Shown: one piece after another, positions 23,638 to 34,827 of the stretch | Layout of the letters: each line of letters starts with the position of its first letter | Position numbering within the stretch: position 1 is the first letter of the stretch | Assembly (NCBI GenBank): GCA_024741835.1 | Contig: JAENRP010000376.1 | Span: forward strand, 1 to 40,421 | DNA from: Diplocarpon mali | Taxonomy: Eukaryota; Ascomycota; Leotiomycetes; Helotiales; Drepanopezizaceae | Direction: 5' to 3' | Length of the DNA stretch: 40,421 nt | Program-made: the position numbers and the translations under genes | The notes under the pieces: model-generated | Told to the model about the DNA's origin: nothing | What the model saw: only the letters and a program-made list of their open reading frames with translations | The model's database searches: none

Positions 23638-24709
23638 TTAAATAATTCGCGACTCCAAAAGTCGCTGGAATTCCCCTAGTTCCTCCTTTGAAATTGGATA
23701 CGTGTGCTCCGGTGCAGGATATATTCGACTTTTGGTTTCATCTCTATACGATTCGATAGCTTTCAAGCTCTCACCCCAAACATCCCCATATTTCTTCACG
23801 AATTTCGGAATGAATCGACCGGGTGGGAAATTCCCGGTCATATCAACTTGCACGAGCACTTGGCCCGAGCAGCCATTCCCAGCGCCGATACCGATTGTTG
23901 GGATTGAGAGCTTCTTGGTGATCAAAGCTGCGATCTCTTGGGGAACAGCCTCGATCACTGTCGCGAAACATCCAGCCTCTTGGACGGCCAAGGCATCTTC
24001 GAGGACCTTCATGGCACCGGCAGATGTCTTTCCTTGGACTCGAAATCCACCAAGGGCATTCTGTCGCTGTGGTGTCAAGCCAATGTGTCCTAGGACTGGT
24101 ATACCAGCTGTCGTAATTTTCTTGATGGTTGAAGCCATTTCCAGGCCTCCCTCAAGTTTGATGCCTTGCATGCGGCCGTCTTTGATGAACTTGACGGCGG
24201 TTTCCAAGGCTTGCTCTGGATTGATCTCGTACGATCCCATGGGAAGATCTCCAATCTGAAGAGAGGGGTCAATGTATGGTGTATCAAGATGGCACGTGTA
24301 TACGTACAGTAAAGGATGTCTTTGCAGCGCGAGCTACAGAACGACAATGAAGCAACATTTCATCAACCAAGACTTCGCTCGTATTCTCCATACCCAATGC
24401 TACCATTGCAAGACTATCCCCAACAAGGACAATTTCCATTCCCGCAGCGTCAGCAATATATCCACTTGGAAAATCATGAGCTGTCAGGACAGTAATAGGC
24501 TCTCCGTTTTTATGTAGTAGCCGCAAAGTATTGAGAGTGATTTTCTTCCGTTGACTTTGAACTGCAGATGGCATAGGCGCATAAGGTCCATGAGAGCTGA
24601 ATCTATTCTGGCTTTGCGAATTCAGTGGTCTAGCAGCAAGTGGCGCTGGGCATATAGACGATGACAGAAGAACACGAAACGCTTTCTTGACAAAGTGTGC
24701 TGTTGACAT
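23638..24709 (-). CDS. panB: 3-methyl-2-oxobutanoate hydroxymethyltransferase (ketopantoate hydroxymethyltransferase)
   Basis: Exons 24709-24308 and 24255-23638 give 339 aa. It transfers a one-carbon unit from methylene-tetrahydrofolate to 2-oxoisovalerate to make ketopantoate, the first step towards pantothenate and CoA. Seen: TAHDFPSGYIADAAGMEIVLVGDSLAMV-type signature near residues 77-104 (the VGDSLAMV part carries a metal-site Asp), QGIKLEGG, GIPVLGHIGLTPQ, an IEAVP segment and IGIGAGNGCSGQVLV. The first 45 residues (MSTAHFVKKAFRVLLSSS...) are basic and Ser-rich, consistent with mitochondrial import. An in-frame ATG further upstream (24946) would add 79 hydrophobic and mixed residues. I chose 24709 because it begins a plausible presequence. 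The intron 24256-24307 joins KTSFT to IGDLPMGSYE in frame. Confidence 0.93.
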
Positions 24710-25563
24710 GGCAAAATAAGTTGTCGTAGTGCAAATGCTGGGAGTAGTGACGACTCGGTTGAATTTTACCAACCAGAAGAGCAATAAAAGAAGGGCATTT
24801 TTCGGCGAAGCCGAGTTTTGTTGTATTGGGTCGTGATGAACTTCACGCAGTTGATTCTGTACTGACGATGACGGCAGCCAGGTTTGCCTCGGCCCAGGCT
24901 TAACCCATATAGATCCAGTCACGAGGCTGATAATGTAAGATCTCATTCTTTCAAAGCGAGTAGGTTGGTTGTGTGTGAGCTACGCACTGTACTTCTTATC
25001 TGCAAAAAGAGTTCCTGAGGGTACACGAGTGCCAGGTCAGGTACTCTGTTCAAGCGGCCACGGCAACGTTTGTTCTGATTGACTCCAAGTACTATACATA
25101 TCTGGCTGTTTCTGGTTGTTGATGAATGCTTGACTCATGAACGTTTCTCTATAAAATCCACGGCTAGAGCGGACTCGGAACCGGCTACACGAGACACAAC
25201 CAGAAAGCATCAAATTTCTTCATTCCCAAACGGGTACGTACCACTTTCAATCCACCAACAGCTTGGCCAATATAGACAACCCTTTTGACAAAAGGGTTTT
25301 TGCCGAAGCGAAGCGATAACGCATTCAGCGATAAGATCAGCTGCTCAGCCGCGCTTCCCCTACACATCGTCATTCATTCAGCACCCCCGCCGAGGCACCC
25401 TTTACAATTCCTAGCAGAACAACTAAACCTCATTTTCTCCAGGCGAGATATCAAAGCAACTTGCCAGTTACTACTGACCTTTCCGCGAGCAAGACGAACC
25501 TCAAATCAATAACTCAGAAGCCCGATCGCCCCGCGCCTATCCGACACCAAGCACAAAGCTGAA
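24710..25563. promoter_or_regulatory. Bidirectional upstream region between panB and UBC8 genes
   Basis: 854 bp between divergent starts. No gene is supported: short open frames on both strands lack motifs. The stretch just before the UBC8 start (about 25360-25560) is C-rich, like other leaders in this window. Confidence 0.4.
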
Positions 25564-26568
25564 ATGTCTTCGCCACGCCGACGTATTGAGACTGATGTGA
25601 GTAAAGTAAACGCGTTGGACCCTGAAAAGAGTGGCAGAGACTGACTGCCGTTATTCACTAACTAGGTCATGAAGTAAGTATTTGCCAAATACCGTGTTTG
25701 TCTAATGAGAGGACCATGGCTAACTCATTGCCTGCAGGATGTATGCATAACTCTTCAAAGGTACAGCTTATCGGAACCTACGAGGCTAATAACACCCAGG
25801 TTGATGAGCGACTATGAAGTCACCCTCGTCAATGACAACAGTGAGTGCCGTCCCTTATTAAGTATGCTGACTGTACTGACCGTCACCAAGTGTATGATCT
25901 CTTCTGTAAGGACGATAATGCCAAATGTTAATAAGATGGTGGGCACAGGCAGGAATTCTACGTACGGTTTAAGGGCCCTGAAGAGAGTGAGTGATTCTGC
26001 GGGTATACCATAGGGCAACGCTCTGATCAGAATATAGCACCATTTCAAGGTGGTTTGTGGAAGGTTCACGTCGAGCTGCCAGACCAATACCCTTACAAGT
26101 CACCCAGCATTGGCTTTGTCAACCGCATATTTCATCCAAATATTGACGAATTGTATGTTTTTTCCAAGTCCGCGATTGAATACTGACGGATAAACAGATC
26201 CGGCTCCGTGTGTCTCGACGTGATCAACCAAACCTGGTCCCCAATGTTCGATATGATCAACATTTTTGAAGTCTTCCTCCCACAACTCCTACGATATCCA
26301 AACCCCACCGACCCTCTGAATGGCGAGGCTGCTGCTTTACTCATGCGGGAACCCAAGAGCTACGATGCCAAGGTCAAGGGTATATTAGGATCCTAGCACA
26401 GATGTTTAAATGGTACTGATACTCCCAGAATACGTAGCCAAGTATGCAAGCAAGGAAGCTGCTGATGAGGCTGGTGCTGATACCGATGACGACGATGATA
26501 TGTCTTCAGTGGGAAGTTTTGGGGACGACGAGGACGAAGAACCAGCAGGTCAAATGGAAGAGGTCTGA
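25564..26568 (+). CDS. ubc8: Ubiquitin-conjugating enzyme E2, UBC8/UBE2H type, with microexons
   Basis: My model has nine exons: 25564-25596, 25666-25673 (8 nt), 25738-25740 (3 nt), 25800-25840, 25891 (1 nt), 25949-25986, 26038-26152, 26198-26379 and 26429-26568. The total is 561 nt, exactly 186 aa plus stop. Product: [19 protein letters not shown]..., HPN at 74-76, catalytic Cys85 in [12 protein letters not shown], then an acidic tail ([13 protein letters not shown] ... EDEEP) typical of UBC8. Yeast Ubc8 supplies ubiquitin to the GID ligase that degrades gluconeogenic enzymes. Each microexon is flanked by good donors (GTAAGT, GTATGC, GTGAGT, GTATGA) and by acceptors with branch-like sites. 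The 3-nt and 1-nt exons are needed to complete the Lys-Met and Asn-Met codons of the conserved VMKMLMSD and NDNMQEF segments. The E2 identity is certain; the microexons are inferred. Confidence 0.9.
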
Positions 26569-26944
26569 GTTCTGGCCTTTAAGCCGGATACGGACACAAC
26601 TTAACAGGGCTGGCAAGGATATGGTGCAGCCGTGCTGTCCTTTCGTGCATAATATCATGGTGTTTATAGGGATCTCTGGAATAGGAATGGATGTGGGCCT
26701 TTGACATGGAGTATACGGCTGGTTGCATTTCGATGAGATTTTGCGATGCTCTCTCGAGCTAGGATAGAGTAGCATTACGGGGCAATCATAACCTGGGGTT
26801 GCTGCATAATTATCCGATTTATGGAGCTGGGGAGTTGATTATAGCATATACACCATATTATATACTCTGCTATATATGTATTGCAGTCCAATTCTAACCT
26901 CCCTGCTTTCTGAATTACAATTTTATTTCCTTTGCGGAATTGTC
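26569..26944. other. Intergenic region between convergent UBC8 and MFS genes
   Basis: 376 bp holding the two 3' ends. It is AT-rich around 26830-26940 (TATA-like runs), fitting polyadenylation signals. No other feature is seen. Confidence 0.4.
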
Positions 26945-28332
26945 TCAATCGCTGACATAATGGTGGAATATACCTGAGATGAACACGAGTAGGCCGCTAC
27001 AAGACACGAACACCGAATTCCTGTACTCTGGCCCTTCTTTGATCAAGGACAGAGCAACCACCACAAAAATATTAAGTGGAATCCTCAACATGCCATAAAT
27101 CCTAGCTCGGATCCCATCTTCGATGTAGCGTCCTTTCAAGTACCCAACACTCGGCCAGTACATCCCCACACAAGCTTCGAATAAGCAGAAGCTCCAGAAT
27201 GTCAATGCCTCGTTCTTGACAATAACGGTTACCAAAAGGCTGCTGCTAGCAGTGGCAAAGATAATAGTTAGGAGGCGCTGATGCGAGATGAGCTTGTACT
27301 TCGAAACGATTAGGTTGAAGGCCAGCGAACCGGCCATGACAGAACCCATAAAGCAGGCGAAAACCATTCCAAGCGGGAGTTCTGGCGAGCCAGCGGCTGC
27401 TTGAGCTGCTTTGAGCGCCGGGGTCCAGAAGAAGACAAAGAGGTACATGCTGCCTTCGAAGAAACACGATGCCAGCCCGAGACTAAGAACACGTTTGTCT
27501 GTGAAGAAAGTCTTCAGTGCATCTTTCTGGGGAACAGTGGAAGCTTCTGAGGCTCCGTAGCTGTCGCCGTAGTTCTCGGTCCAGTATACGAGGATTATCC
27601 AGAAGGCCGTCATGAGCAGGACTGCGCTTGCCATGAAAGGTGCTCTTTTGGTGTTTGTAAAGTTGACCAGCCATTCGCTGAAAACTCCGGAGAGGATGGC
27701 AACAATACTGTTCAAGGTTGTCATTATTCCATACATACTGCTCAAGCTTAGACCGGCGTTATCCATGTGTCGCTTGCAGTATTCGGTGACCATCCAGCTT
27801 TCAAAGGCACTGTACATCAAGCTGGTACTTAGACCACCGAAGACTCGGCCGACAAACAGAGCTGGGACACTTGATATGAGCGTTGAGAAGCAGGCTACAG
27901 AGTATGTGACGCAGAAGACCAAGCATGCCACCTTACGGCCATATTGATCAGCGAAGTGGCCGACAAAGTAGCCTGATATACCTCCGGAGAGAAAGCCAGT
28001 CGTGAACAGGGCAGCCACTGTTGTTTCTTTCAAGCCTAACTCGTCCTTGTATAGACTGTAGACGTATGGTCCTGGCCGTAGTCAGTAAGAATAGGGCAGG
28101 ATGGCTGGAATGGACCTAACTAACCCTGAAGCCAATCTGATCCCATAACTAAACAATATACAGTGAGGAATAGCCGAGTGAACTGGCTCGCTTCGGCCTT
28201 TGCTCGTGGGGTAATAGGAGGTTGATTTGATGCCGTCTTCTCCGACAATTGCTCTCCACCATAGTATTGCTTCCAAGAGAGAAAACCGCATCCCGCTGTC
28301 AACAGTAGGAAGGCTGAATCATATGAATTCAT
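26945..28332 (-). CDS. Major facilitator transporter, MFSD5/MOT2 (molybdate-anion transporter) type
   Basis: Exons 28332-28125 and 28071-26945 give 444 aa. The protein is strongly hydrophobic, with about 11-12 predicted membrane segments by eye. Family features: GSDWLQGPYVYSLYKDELGL (short first extramembrane part), FVGHFADQYGRKVACLVFC (the loop 2-3 MFS motif), VFGGLSTSLMYSAFESWMV, and FFEGSMYLFVFFWTPAL in the second half. These segments are typical of the MFSD5/MOT2 group, of which a Chlamydomonas member takes up molybdate. Transport of molybdate here is inference from family only. The start MNSYDSAFLLLTAG is placed at the Met preceding the first membrane segment; the frame stays open upstream to 28449. 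The gene is divergent from PAN2. Confidence 0.85.
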
Positions 28333-28881
28333 GATGAGAATGGGGGTACGAACTGCCTGCCAGAGATGCAGTTCAAAGCAAGAGATACACGGAGCGAAAA
28401 AGATCAAAATACTCAGAGCAATGCAAGGATCAAATTTGAATCTTGTCACATCTTCAAACGCAGCCTGTCATCTTTTGGGCATGCGTGAGACGCGAGCTAC
28501 TGGTCTGAGACAGGAAACTACAGGGTGGAAGGCTTGAGTGTTTGTTGACAGGTACCTGTCACGTGATGTCAGATGGACTGCAGATGAAACTGAATTGAAG
28601 TTCCCAGTCACCGAAAGATCAAGTGAAGTAGAATCTCGCATTTCTTTGACGCAATAGAAAAGGGAATTGCAAAATCCCTTAGCTTTACACGGCGAAGTAG
28701 AGACAGCACCCGGAAGGTTTGCTCATCGGTGATGGCTGACCGCCAAAGTCCTTACTAAGCTACTTTGAGACGGCAATACCCCCAGTACACCAAGGATTCT
28801 GCAGCTGCTCTAGGAGCAGAGCTTCATTTTTTACTCAGCGTACGCCGCCATGGATTGGTAGAGCGAGATCGAGCAGACTAG
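28333..28881. promoter_or_regulatory. Bidirectional upstream region between the MFS and PAN2 genes
   Basis: 549 bp between divergent starts. A second ATG (28851, ATG GAT TGG) just upstream of the PAN2 start gives no workable splice into the gene. No repeat or RNA gene is seen. Confidence 0.4.
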
Positions 28882-31800
28882 ATGGATGGAGAATGGGAAG
28901 AGGCAAGTCACCTGTAGACTTTCAGGATCCCATGGTCTTTGACGAGACTCAAGTCCCAATATGAACCGCGGGGCAGTAGCCTTAGTGATCTCGACATTCT
29001 CAACAGCTTCGTGCTTGATCAAGTGCTAATTTGCCCGCCATCACAGGTAGGGCGTCTGCTCCTCCCACCGCCTGGTCCTCAAGCGCTCCCAACTCCCGTG
29101 TCAACATTCGCTTTCGACAACTCTCAGGAGCTGCTATGGGCTGGGAACCAGTTTGGCCGAGTCTCGAGCTTCTATGGCAATGAACTCCAAAGATATACTT
29201 CATTCCAATGCGGAGATGGGCCAGTCCATCAGTTGTTGTTCCATGAAAAGGGAGTCATCGCTCTGGGATCCAAAAGTGTGCATATGGCATTGAGAAGGGG
29301 ACCTCCAATATGGCATATTACGTAGGCCTGCCAACAACCACAATGCGAGGGCAAGGCTAATGTATATTTCCATAGTCACAATCAAATAAAAGACCTTCGA
29401 TGCATGAGCTACACAAGCAAAGGGAACACACAGATTCTCGTGGCTGGGCTACAAGACCAGATGTTTGTAATTGACGTCGAGAAAGGCAGTATCGCAAAGC
29501 AGGTATTGGCGAACTCACAACTCTTTTACATTTGTACTGAAGATATCAGATCTCAACCAGTGATCATTACACCATGATGAAAAGAAGTCGATATATCTGT
29601 GCTGCAACCCAAAAAGGCACCATCAATATCATCGATCCAGCCGGCTTTCGTATCGTCAAAGTTTGGAACGCCCACTCCTCTCTCATCCATGATATGGACG
29701 CGCAAAATGACTTTATAGTTAGCTGCGGGTGCCAACTCAGACAAGGACAGCCATACATTCTGGACGTCATGGTCCATGTTTTTGACTTGAAGAATATGGT
29801 TGCATCAAGTCCAGTTCCCTTTCCTGCCGGCGCAGCATATCTACGAATGCATCCACGCATGTCGACAACCGTCATTGTCGTTTCCCAGCATGGGCAGATG
29901 CACATAGTTGACTTGATGAACCCGAATTCGAGCAAGATCAAGCAGGTCAGTACTATGGCGTACATTAGCATGATTGAGATTGCACCTTCTGGAGAAGCAC
30001 TGGCACTAGCAGATTCTGAATGCAACATCCACCTATGGGGCTCACCCTCTAGAATTCGTTTCGGTGATGTCAGCAATCCAGTGGATTTTGCTGAGCCGGA
30101 AGAGACTCATATCGAGGTTGATTGGGGCCCTGATACGTATGCACAACCTTGAGAGACTGAAAGCTTTTCTGACCGCAATTAGTCCGCTAAGTAGCATCGG
30201 GATGCCGTATTATCGAGAGCAGCTGCTATCATGTTGGCCAAGTCATTTGATTTTCGAGATTGGTGCTCAGCCTCAAAAAATTGAACAACAGTTCATGTCC
30301 ACATTGAAGGTGACTGAATGGGGAGGATACGGGCGAAACAATCGAACATCTAAGAGAAATCAGGTTGAGAGTACCCGGGAAGTCAAGAAAATGCATGCAA
30401 GCCTGCAGACCCCTAAATTTCTGAGCGAAAAGGCCCGGGAGGCCTCTAATGACGGAACTGGGGATCAAAGACATAGCAATTCGTCAAGCAGTTCAGAGAT
30501 AACCACGGCTATCCAGTCAGCGAGCACGAAGACTGATGTCCCAAGGTGGTGTTATGATCGGGTTGAAATAAGATACAGCAAGTTTGGAGTAGATGATTTC
30601 GACTTTGGGCAAGTACTTGTATCTGGAATACAGCTTCTCAACTGACTGAAAGTCTTCAGACATTACAATAAAACGAGATACTCAGGCTTGGAGGGCCACA
30701 TTCCAAACTCCTACGCCAATTCGCTCTTGCAGATTCTACATTTCACGCCTCTCATTCGAAATCTTGCGCTACAGCATACCGCTACCAGATGTACAAATGC
30801 TTTGTGCTTATTGTGTGAGATGGGGTTCTTGTTCGACATGCTTGAGAGAGCGGAGGGCTCTACCTGTCAGGCCACAAATCTTTTGAAAACGTTCAGCTAC
30901 CAGGCACAAGGTACAAAACAGTTTGCGCTGAAAAACTGGTAAAGCTGACATGAGACCAGCTGGGCCATTAGGGCTGCTTGAAGAAGATGCACTCGGGTCC
31001 TCTCCGACCACAATGCTACAGGGGCTAAATCGATTTTTGCTCGATAGAATCACGCAAGACTGGAGGAGTATAGTCCCCCAGAATCCCGTGTTTGATCAAG
31101 TAAGGGTGTCGCAGAGTAATTATTGACCATAGCAAGCTAATTATTTTGGTAGATTCTGGCCACCTCGGCAACAACTGCAATCCGCTGCATTTTCTGTCAA
31201 GGCGAGCACACTAGACCTGGAACAACCTTTGTTAATGAACTTCTCTACCCACCACCTGTAGGTCCTCCCATCATCATTTAGAGATAAGATCTAATAATTT
31301 CAGAAAAACATACCAAGGAATGCCAGAGCTCAAAGAGCTTCATTTTCTCAGATCCTCAAATCAAGTGTTGAGCGAGAGACAACAAGTCGAGGTTGGTGTA
31401 GCAGGTGCCAGCGATACCAGTCTCTAGCGACCAAGAAGGAAATACACAGTGTGCCCGCTGTTCTCATGCTCAATGCCGCGATCAATAGCCCAGAAGCCAA
31501 ACAATTTTGGGCCATACCGGGATGGCTGCCAGAAGAAATCGGGATTATAATTGACCAAGGCCAGTTCTTCTGTTATCAAGGCGACGATTTGAAGCTTCAT
31601 ATGCAGCGCGGGATACACAACATTACTATATATTCTTTGGTCGGAGTTGCCTCTGAGACTATAAGTGAATTGAATCAAAAGGCGCATATTGTCTCTCTAG
31701 TAAACGGTAAATTGTTTCCCATCATTCGGGATTTGTAACGCTCATACGACACAGTGGGATACTCTCTTCCGAACAAGCCCCTGGAAAGCCAATGGCATTT

Positions 31801-32906
31801 GTTCAACGATTTTCTTGTCCGGCCTATCCAGGCAAAAGTTGCTCTTGCTTTTGATACGACATGGAAATTGCCATCTGTAATAACCTATCAGGTCAAGATA
31901 TACAATAACAAGATCGATGATGGCTGGAAAAAAAATATGAATACACAGTTACTATATATAGATTCTAAGTATGTATAAGTTTCCACTACGCAGAACACTA
32001 ATTAACAGTAGTAGTCCGAATCCAGTAAAAACATACCGGCCTCTGGCTTTCCCGCAAGAAGCTCCAACTAAAGGAACTATCATTGCACTCGACACAGAAT
32101 TTGTTTCTGTAAGACGGCCAGAAATAGAAGTCAATGCACAAGGGGACCGAACAACCGTCAGACCGATAGTCTACGCTCTTGCCCGTGTATCTGTGGTCAG
32201 ATGTTCTGGAGAAGACGAAGGTCTCCCCTTTATCGACGACTACATTCACATAAAGGATACCGTCGTCGACTACCTGACAGAATACTCGGGCATCCGGAAG
32301 GGTGACCTAGATCCTGGCGTCTCGGGACACAACCTCGTAGCGCTCAAGGTCGTCTACAAGAAACTTTGGATTCTCCTGAACCTTGGATGCAAATTTCTGG
32401 GGCACGGCTTGAAGCAAGACTTCCGCGTCTTGAACATCCACATTCCGAAGAGCGAAGTTATCGACACGATCGACCTCTTCTACAGCGCCTCTCATCTCCG
32501 CCGCCTGTCCCTCTCTTTCCTGGCCTCCTATCTCCTCAAGGAAGATATCCAAGTCGGCACGCACGACAGTATCGAAGACGCGAGGACGGCGCTGAAGCTG
32601 TACAAGAAGTACCTGGAGTTCCAGGACGCCGGAATCCTGGAGACGATGATACAGGATATTTATTTGAATGGTAGGCCGATGGGGTTTAAGGCGCCGGCCG
32701 CGAAGAAGGACGGCCACCTTGTTGAGAGGACAGAGACTCCCGAGCTTGCGGTCGTTGACGGATCGCCCATTAGGCCTGGGTCGGTTCCAACGACGCCGGT
32801 GAGGAAGGCTATTGGGCTTGTCCCTGGGTCGAACAGCTCGACGTTCAGCGCAGGATGGACGCCTGGGAGGGGGTCGTCGGGACTGGGAGGGTCACCGTTG
32901 AGGTAG
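28882..32906 (+). CDS. pan2: PAN2, catalytic subunit of the PAN2-PAN3 poly(A)-specific exoribonuclease
   Basis: Eleven exons: 28882-28902, 29047-29321, 29376-29502, 29550-30136, 30183-30608, 30660-30910, 30960-31099, 31153-31257, 31304-31706, 31755-31968 and 32009-32906. They total 3447 nt (1148 aa), the usual PAN2 length. Order of domains: WD40-like propeller (about 20-330), linker that binds PAN3, inactive ubiquitin-hydrolase-like domain ([24 protein letters not shown] and CSRC Cys pairs; ILPEEIG-like segment), then the DEDDh exonuclease. Its residues are D878 and E880 (LDTEF), D987 (HGLKQDF), H1035 and D1040 (HDSIEDA). It trims mRNA poly(A) tails in the cytoplasm. Introns 1 (28903-29046) and 5 (30609-30659) need GC donors (GCAAGT); no GT donor fits their phase. 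The first exon encodes MDGEWEE. Confidence 0.93.
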
Positions 32907-33213
32907 ATTGAGCTGGGTAGGGAGCAGTGCTACTTCTGCTATGTATTGAAAGAAGAAGAAAAACATGGCAAAATAACTGTGTGATTTAGTCCATTTGTTA
33001 GACTGTGAGAGAGAATCTATTTGTGGTCGTTCTGGAGTTTGAGCAGCTGACGCCGTGCTCTCCCTTCTGCCCGAATACGCCAGTTTCGCCCCCAGGCCCA
33101 AGCCATACTCCATGTTACCCCCCATTCCCCCAACCTTCCCTTCAACACCAATGCAAAAGAGCAACGCTCACCAAAAGCCAAAGGGGTCAAAAATGACCTG
33201 CCGGCCGGACCTC
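32907..33213. other. Intergenic region between convergent PAN2 and TCO89-domain genes
   Basis: 307 bp with the two 3' ends; an A-rich run (GAAAGAAGAAGAAAAA) lies at about 32947. I see nothing else. Confidence 0.4.
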
Positions 33214-34827
33214 TCAATCAGCGCTAGCACTCAAATCATAACTCCTATCCCACATGCCTCTCAGTACCGCACCCTGGTCACTATTATCATTGCCCCGCTC
33301 ACTGATATGCTCATCTTCCGGGCTTCTCGACTGGCACTCATAGCTCGAGTTGGCGCCATTACTCTTGGGTCCGCGATTCCGTGACTCCTTCAGGCTCTGG
33401 CTCAGTCCATAACGACCGGTGTTCTCGCTATTCTTGGCATGCCGTGGTATACGTCTGTTCTTCTCGGCACCTGGGAGCTGGCTGAGACGTTTAATGGCTT
33501 GGCCGATGGGATCTTGGTATCGTCTTACAACGAGATATTCTAGGCCAGTTCGCTCGAGTTGTAATTTGATGCGGGGATCCCGACCGTCGTAACCTGCGGC
33601 TCCAACGAGAGACGTACCGCCTAGTCCTCCGTGTAGCCCTGCAAGACCGTTCATCGTCCCACCGGGTGCCATTTGCTGGGGCTCAATATTCGAACTAGCT
33701 CTTTGCAACCAGAGCTTCTGTTGCGTGCGCGACTGCTGGGGTGGTACATAGGCATTGCCAGTTGATGACTTGCGCGAGCGTGGTGCCAGAACGCTCTCTT
33801 CCTCGTCATCTCTCTCTTGGTCTGGTCTGGTAAGGTTACCCATTGATTTCGCCCGCTTGATGTCATCGCTTGCTTGCTTTGCCCTGCCCTCCCCCTTGAC
33901 GTTCTGTAGAAAGGGGGGGTTCTCGCTCGGTGTACCAGATGAGCCTACAAAGCGGGATACAACCTCCTGGCCGCTCCCAACACTTGGAGTGCCATTGACC
34001 GTAGATGACTGGCTCTTTTCGGGTGAGTCAGGGGTATAAGTCGACACTGCCGGCGTAGCAGTAGCTAAAGACATCTTGGTTGTCTGGTGGGAGTTCACCC
34101 TCTGCAGCAAACGTTCTGTGATAACTTTGGCATCCGCGGAGTGGCTCACACCTTGTTTATCGTTCAACCCCAGGGCAGAGCTTCCTTTATTCTTTCCTTC
34201 AGGCGATTGCGGTGGGGAATGTGATTGTGAATTGTCGGCGCTGGGTTTCGATGAGGAGTGATTACTAGCGGGTCGCGACGCCGACCTCGACAGAGCTGGC
34301 GAGGCCGAGGAGGATTCCCAGGCTTCCTCTTGATCGCCAATTTCAAAGTGTACAGACGCAGGCTCCTTTCCTTGGTTGACGGGTGCCTTCGAGCGCTTAG
34401 GGACATCAGCAGAAGATCGATTGCGCTTCAGATGCACATGTGAAGAGTTCTTCTTGAGAGTTGTTGATGATGCGTTCCGAGCCAGCTTCTTGAGATCTGT
34501 GTGTGACCCATCGGCACCATGAGGCTTTGCGAGCTTCTGCAAGCCTTTGTTCGATAGTACTCTGGCATGTGTTCGTGCTCCGACTACGTGCTTCTGCGTC
34601 TTGGGCTTGCCATGCTGATGGGGTGAGTGGGACAGGAATGAGTCTGTTTGGCTGGTGACGGAAGCCGTGGGCAGATGGCGACCAAGGGCTAGCTGAGTCT
34701 GTGACTCGGATGCGTGTTGATCAGAAGGCATCATGTTGTTCTGCCTGCACATGCAGGGCAATAACTGCGTGTTGTTGATCGCTTGGTGATTGTGTTGTAC
34801 TTGCATATCACTGGCACCGCCTAGCAT
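33214..34827 (-). CDS. TORC1-associated TCO89-domain protein
   Basis: One open exon gives 537 aa from ATG at 34827. The protein is almost wholly low-complexity and hydrophilic, rich in Ser, Gln, Asn and Pro. Family-like segments include ALGRHLPT near the N-terminus, EEAWESSSASPALSRSASRP, AKSMGNLTR, and QQSRTQQKLWLQRASSNIEP near residue 365. These resemble the fungal TORC1 subunit TCO89 domain. In yeast Tco89 is a non-essential TORC1 subunit needed for rapamycin tolerance and vacuolar localisation. Alternative 5' end: an exon at 34911-34881 (MELMPIYLRV) joined through a 60-bp GTTGGT...CATGCTAG intron to 34820 keeps frame and gives 545 aa. In that model the ATG at 34827 is intronic. The two models share everything from GASDMQVQ on. 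The assignment rests on remembered motifs, so a domain search would settle it. Confidence 0.7.
   Translation of the reverse strand: MLGGASDMQVQHNHQAINNTQLLPCMCRQNNMMPSDQHASESQTQLALGRHLPTASVTSQTDSFLSHSPHQHGKPKTQKHVVGARTHARVLSNKGLQKLAKPHGADGSHTDLKKLARNASSTTLKKNSSHVHLKRNRSSADVPKRSKAPVNQGKEPASVHFEIGDQEEAWESSSASPALSRSASRPASNHSSSKPSADNSQSHSPPQSPEGKNKGSSALGLNDKQGVSHSADAKVITERLLQRVNSHQTTKMSLATATPAVSTYTPDSPEKSQSSTVNGTPSVGSGQEVVSRFVGSSGTPSENPPFLQNVKGEGRAKQASDDIKRAKSMGNLTRPDQERDDEEESVLAPRSRKSSTGNAYVPPQQSRTQQKLWLQRASSNIEPQQMAPGGTMNGLAGLHGGLGGTSLVGAAGYDGRDPRIKLQLERTGLEYLVVRRYQDPIGQAIKRLSQLPGAEKNRRIPRHAKNSENTGRYGLSQSLKESRNRGPKSNGANSSYECQSRSPEDEHISERGNDNSDQGAVLRGMWDRSYDLSASAD

Noticed and set aside
23702..24259. 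185-aa plus-strand frame
   Set aside because: Antisense shadow of panB exon 2.
28851..28859. ATG GAT TGG as the PAN2 start
   Set aside because: The only GT donor after it gives a phase that meets a stop or the wrong frame; ATG at 28882 with a GC donor restores the conserved N-terminus.
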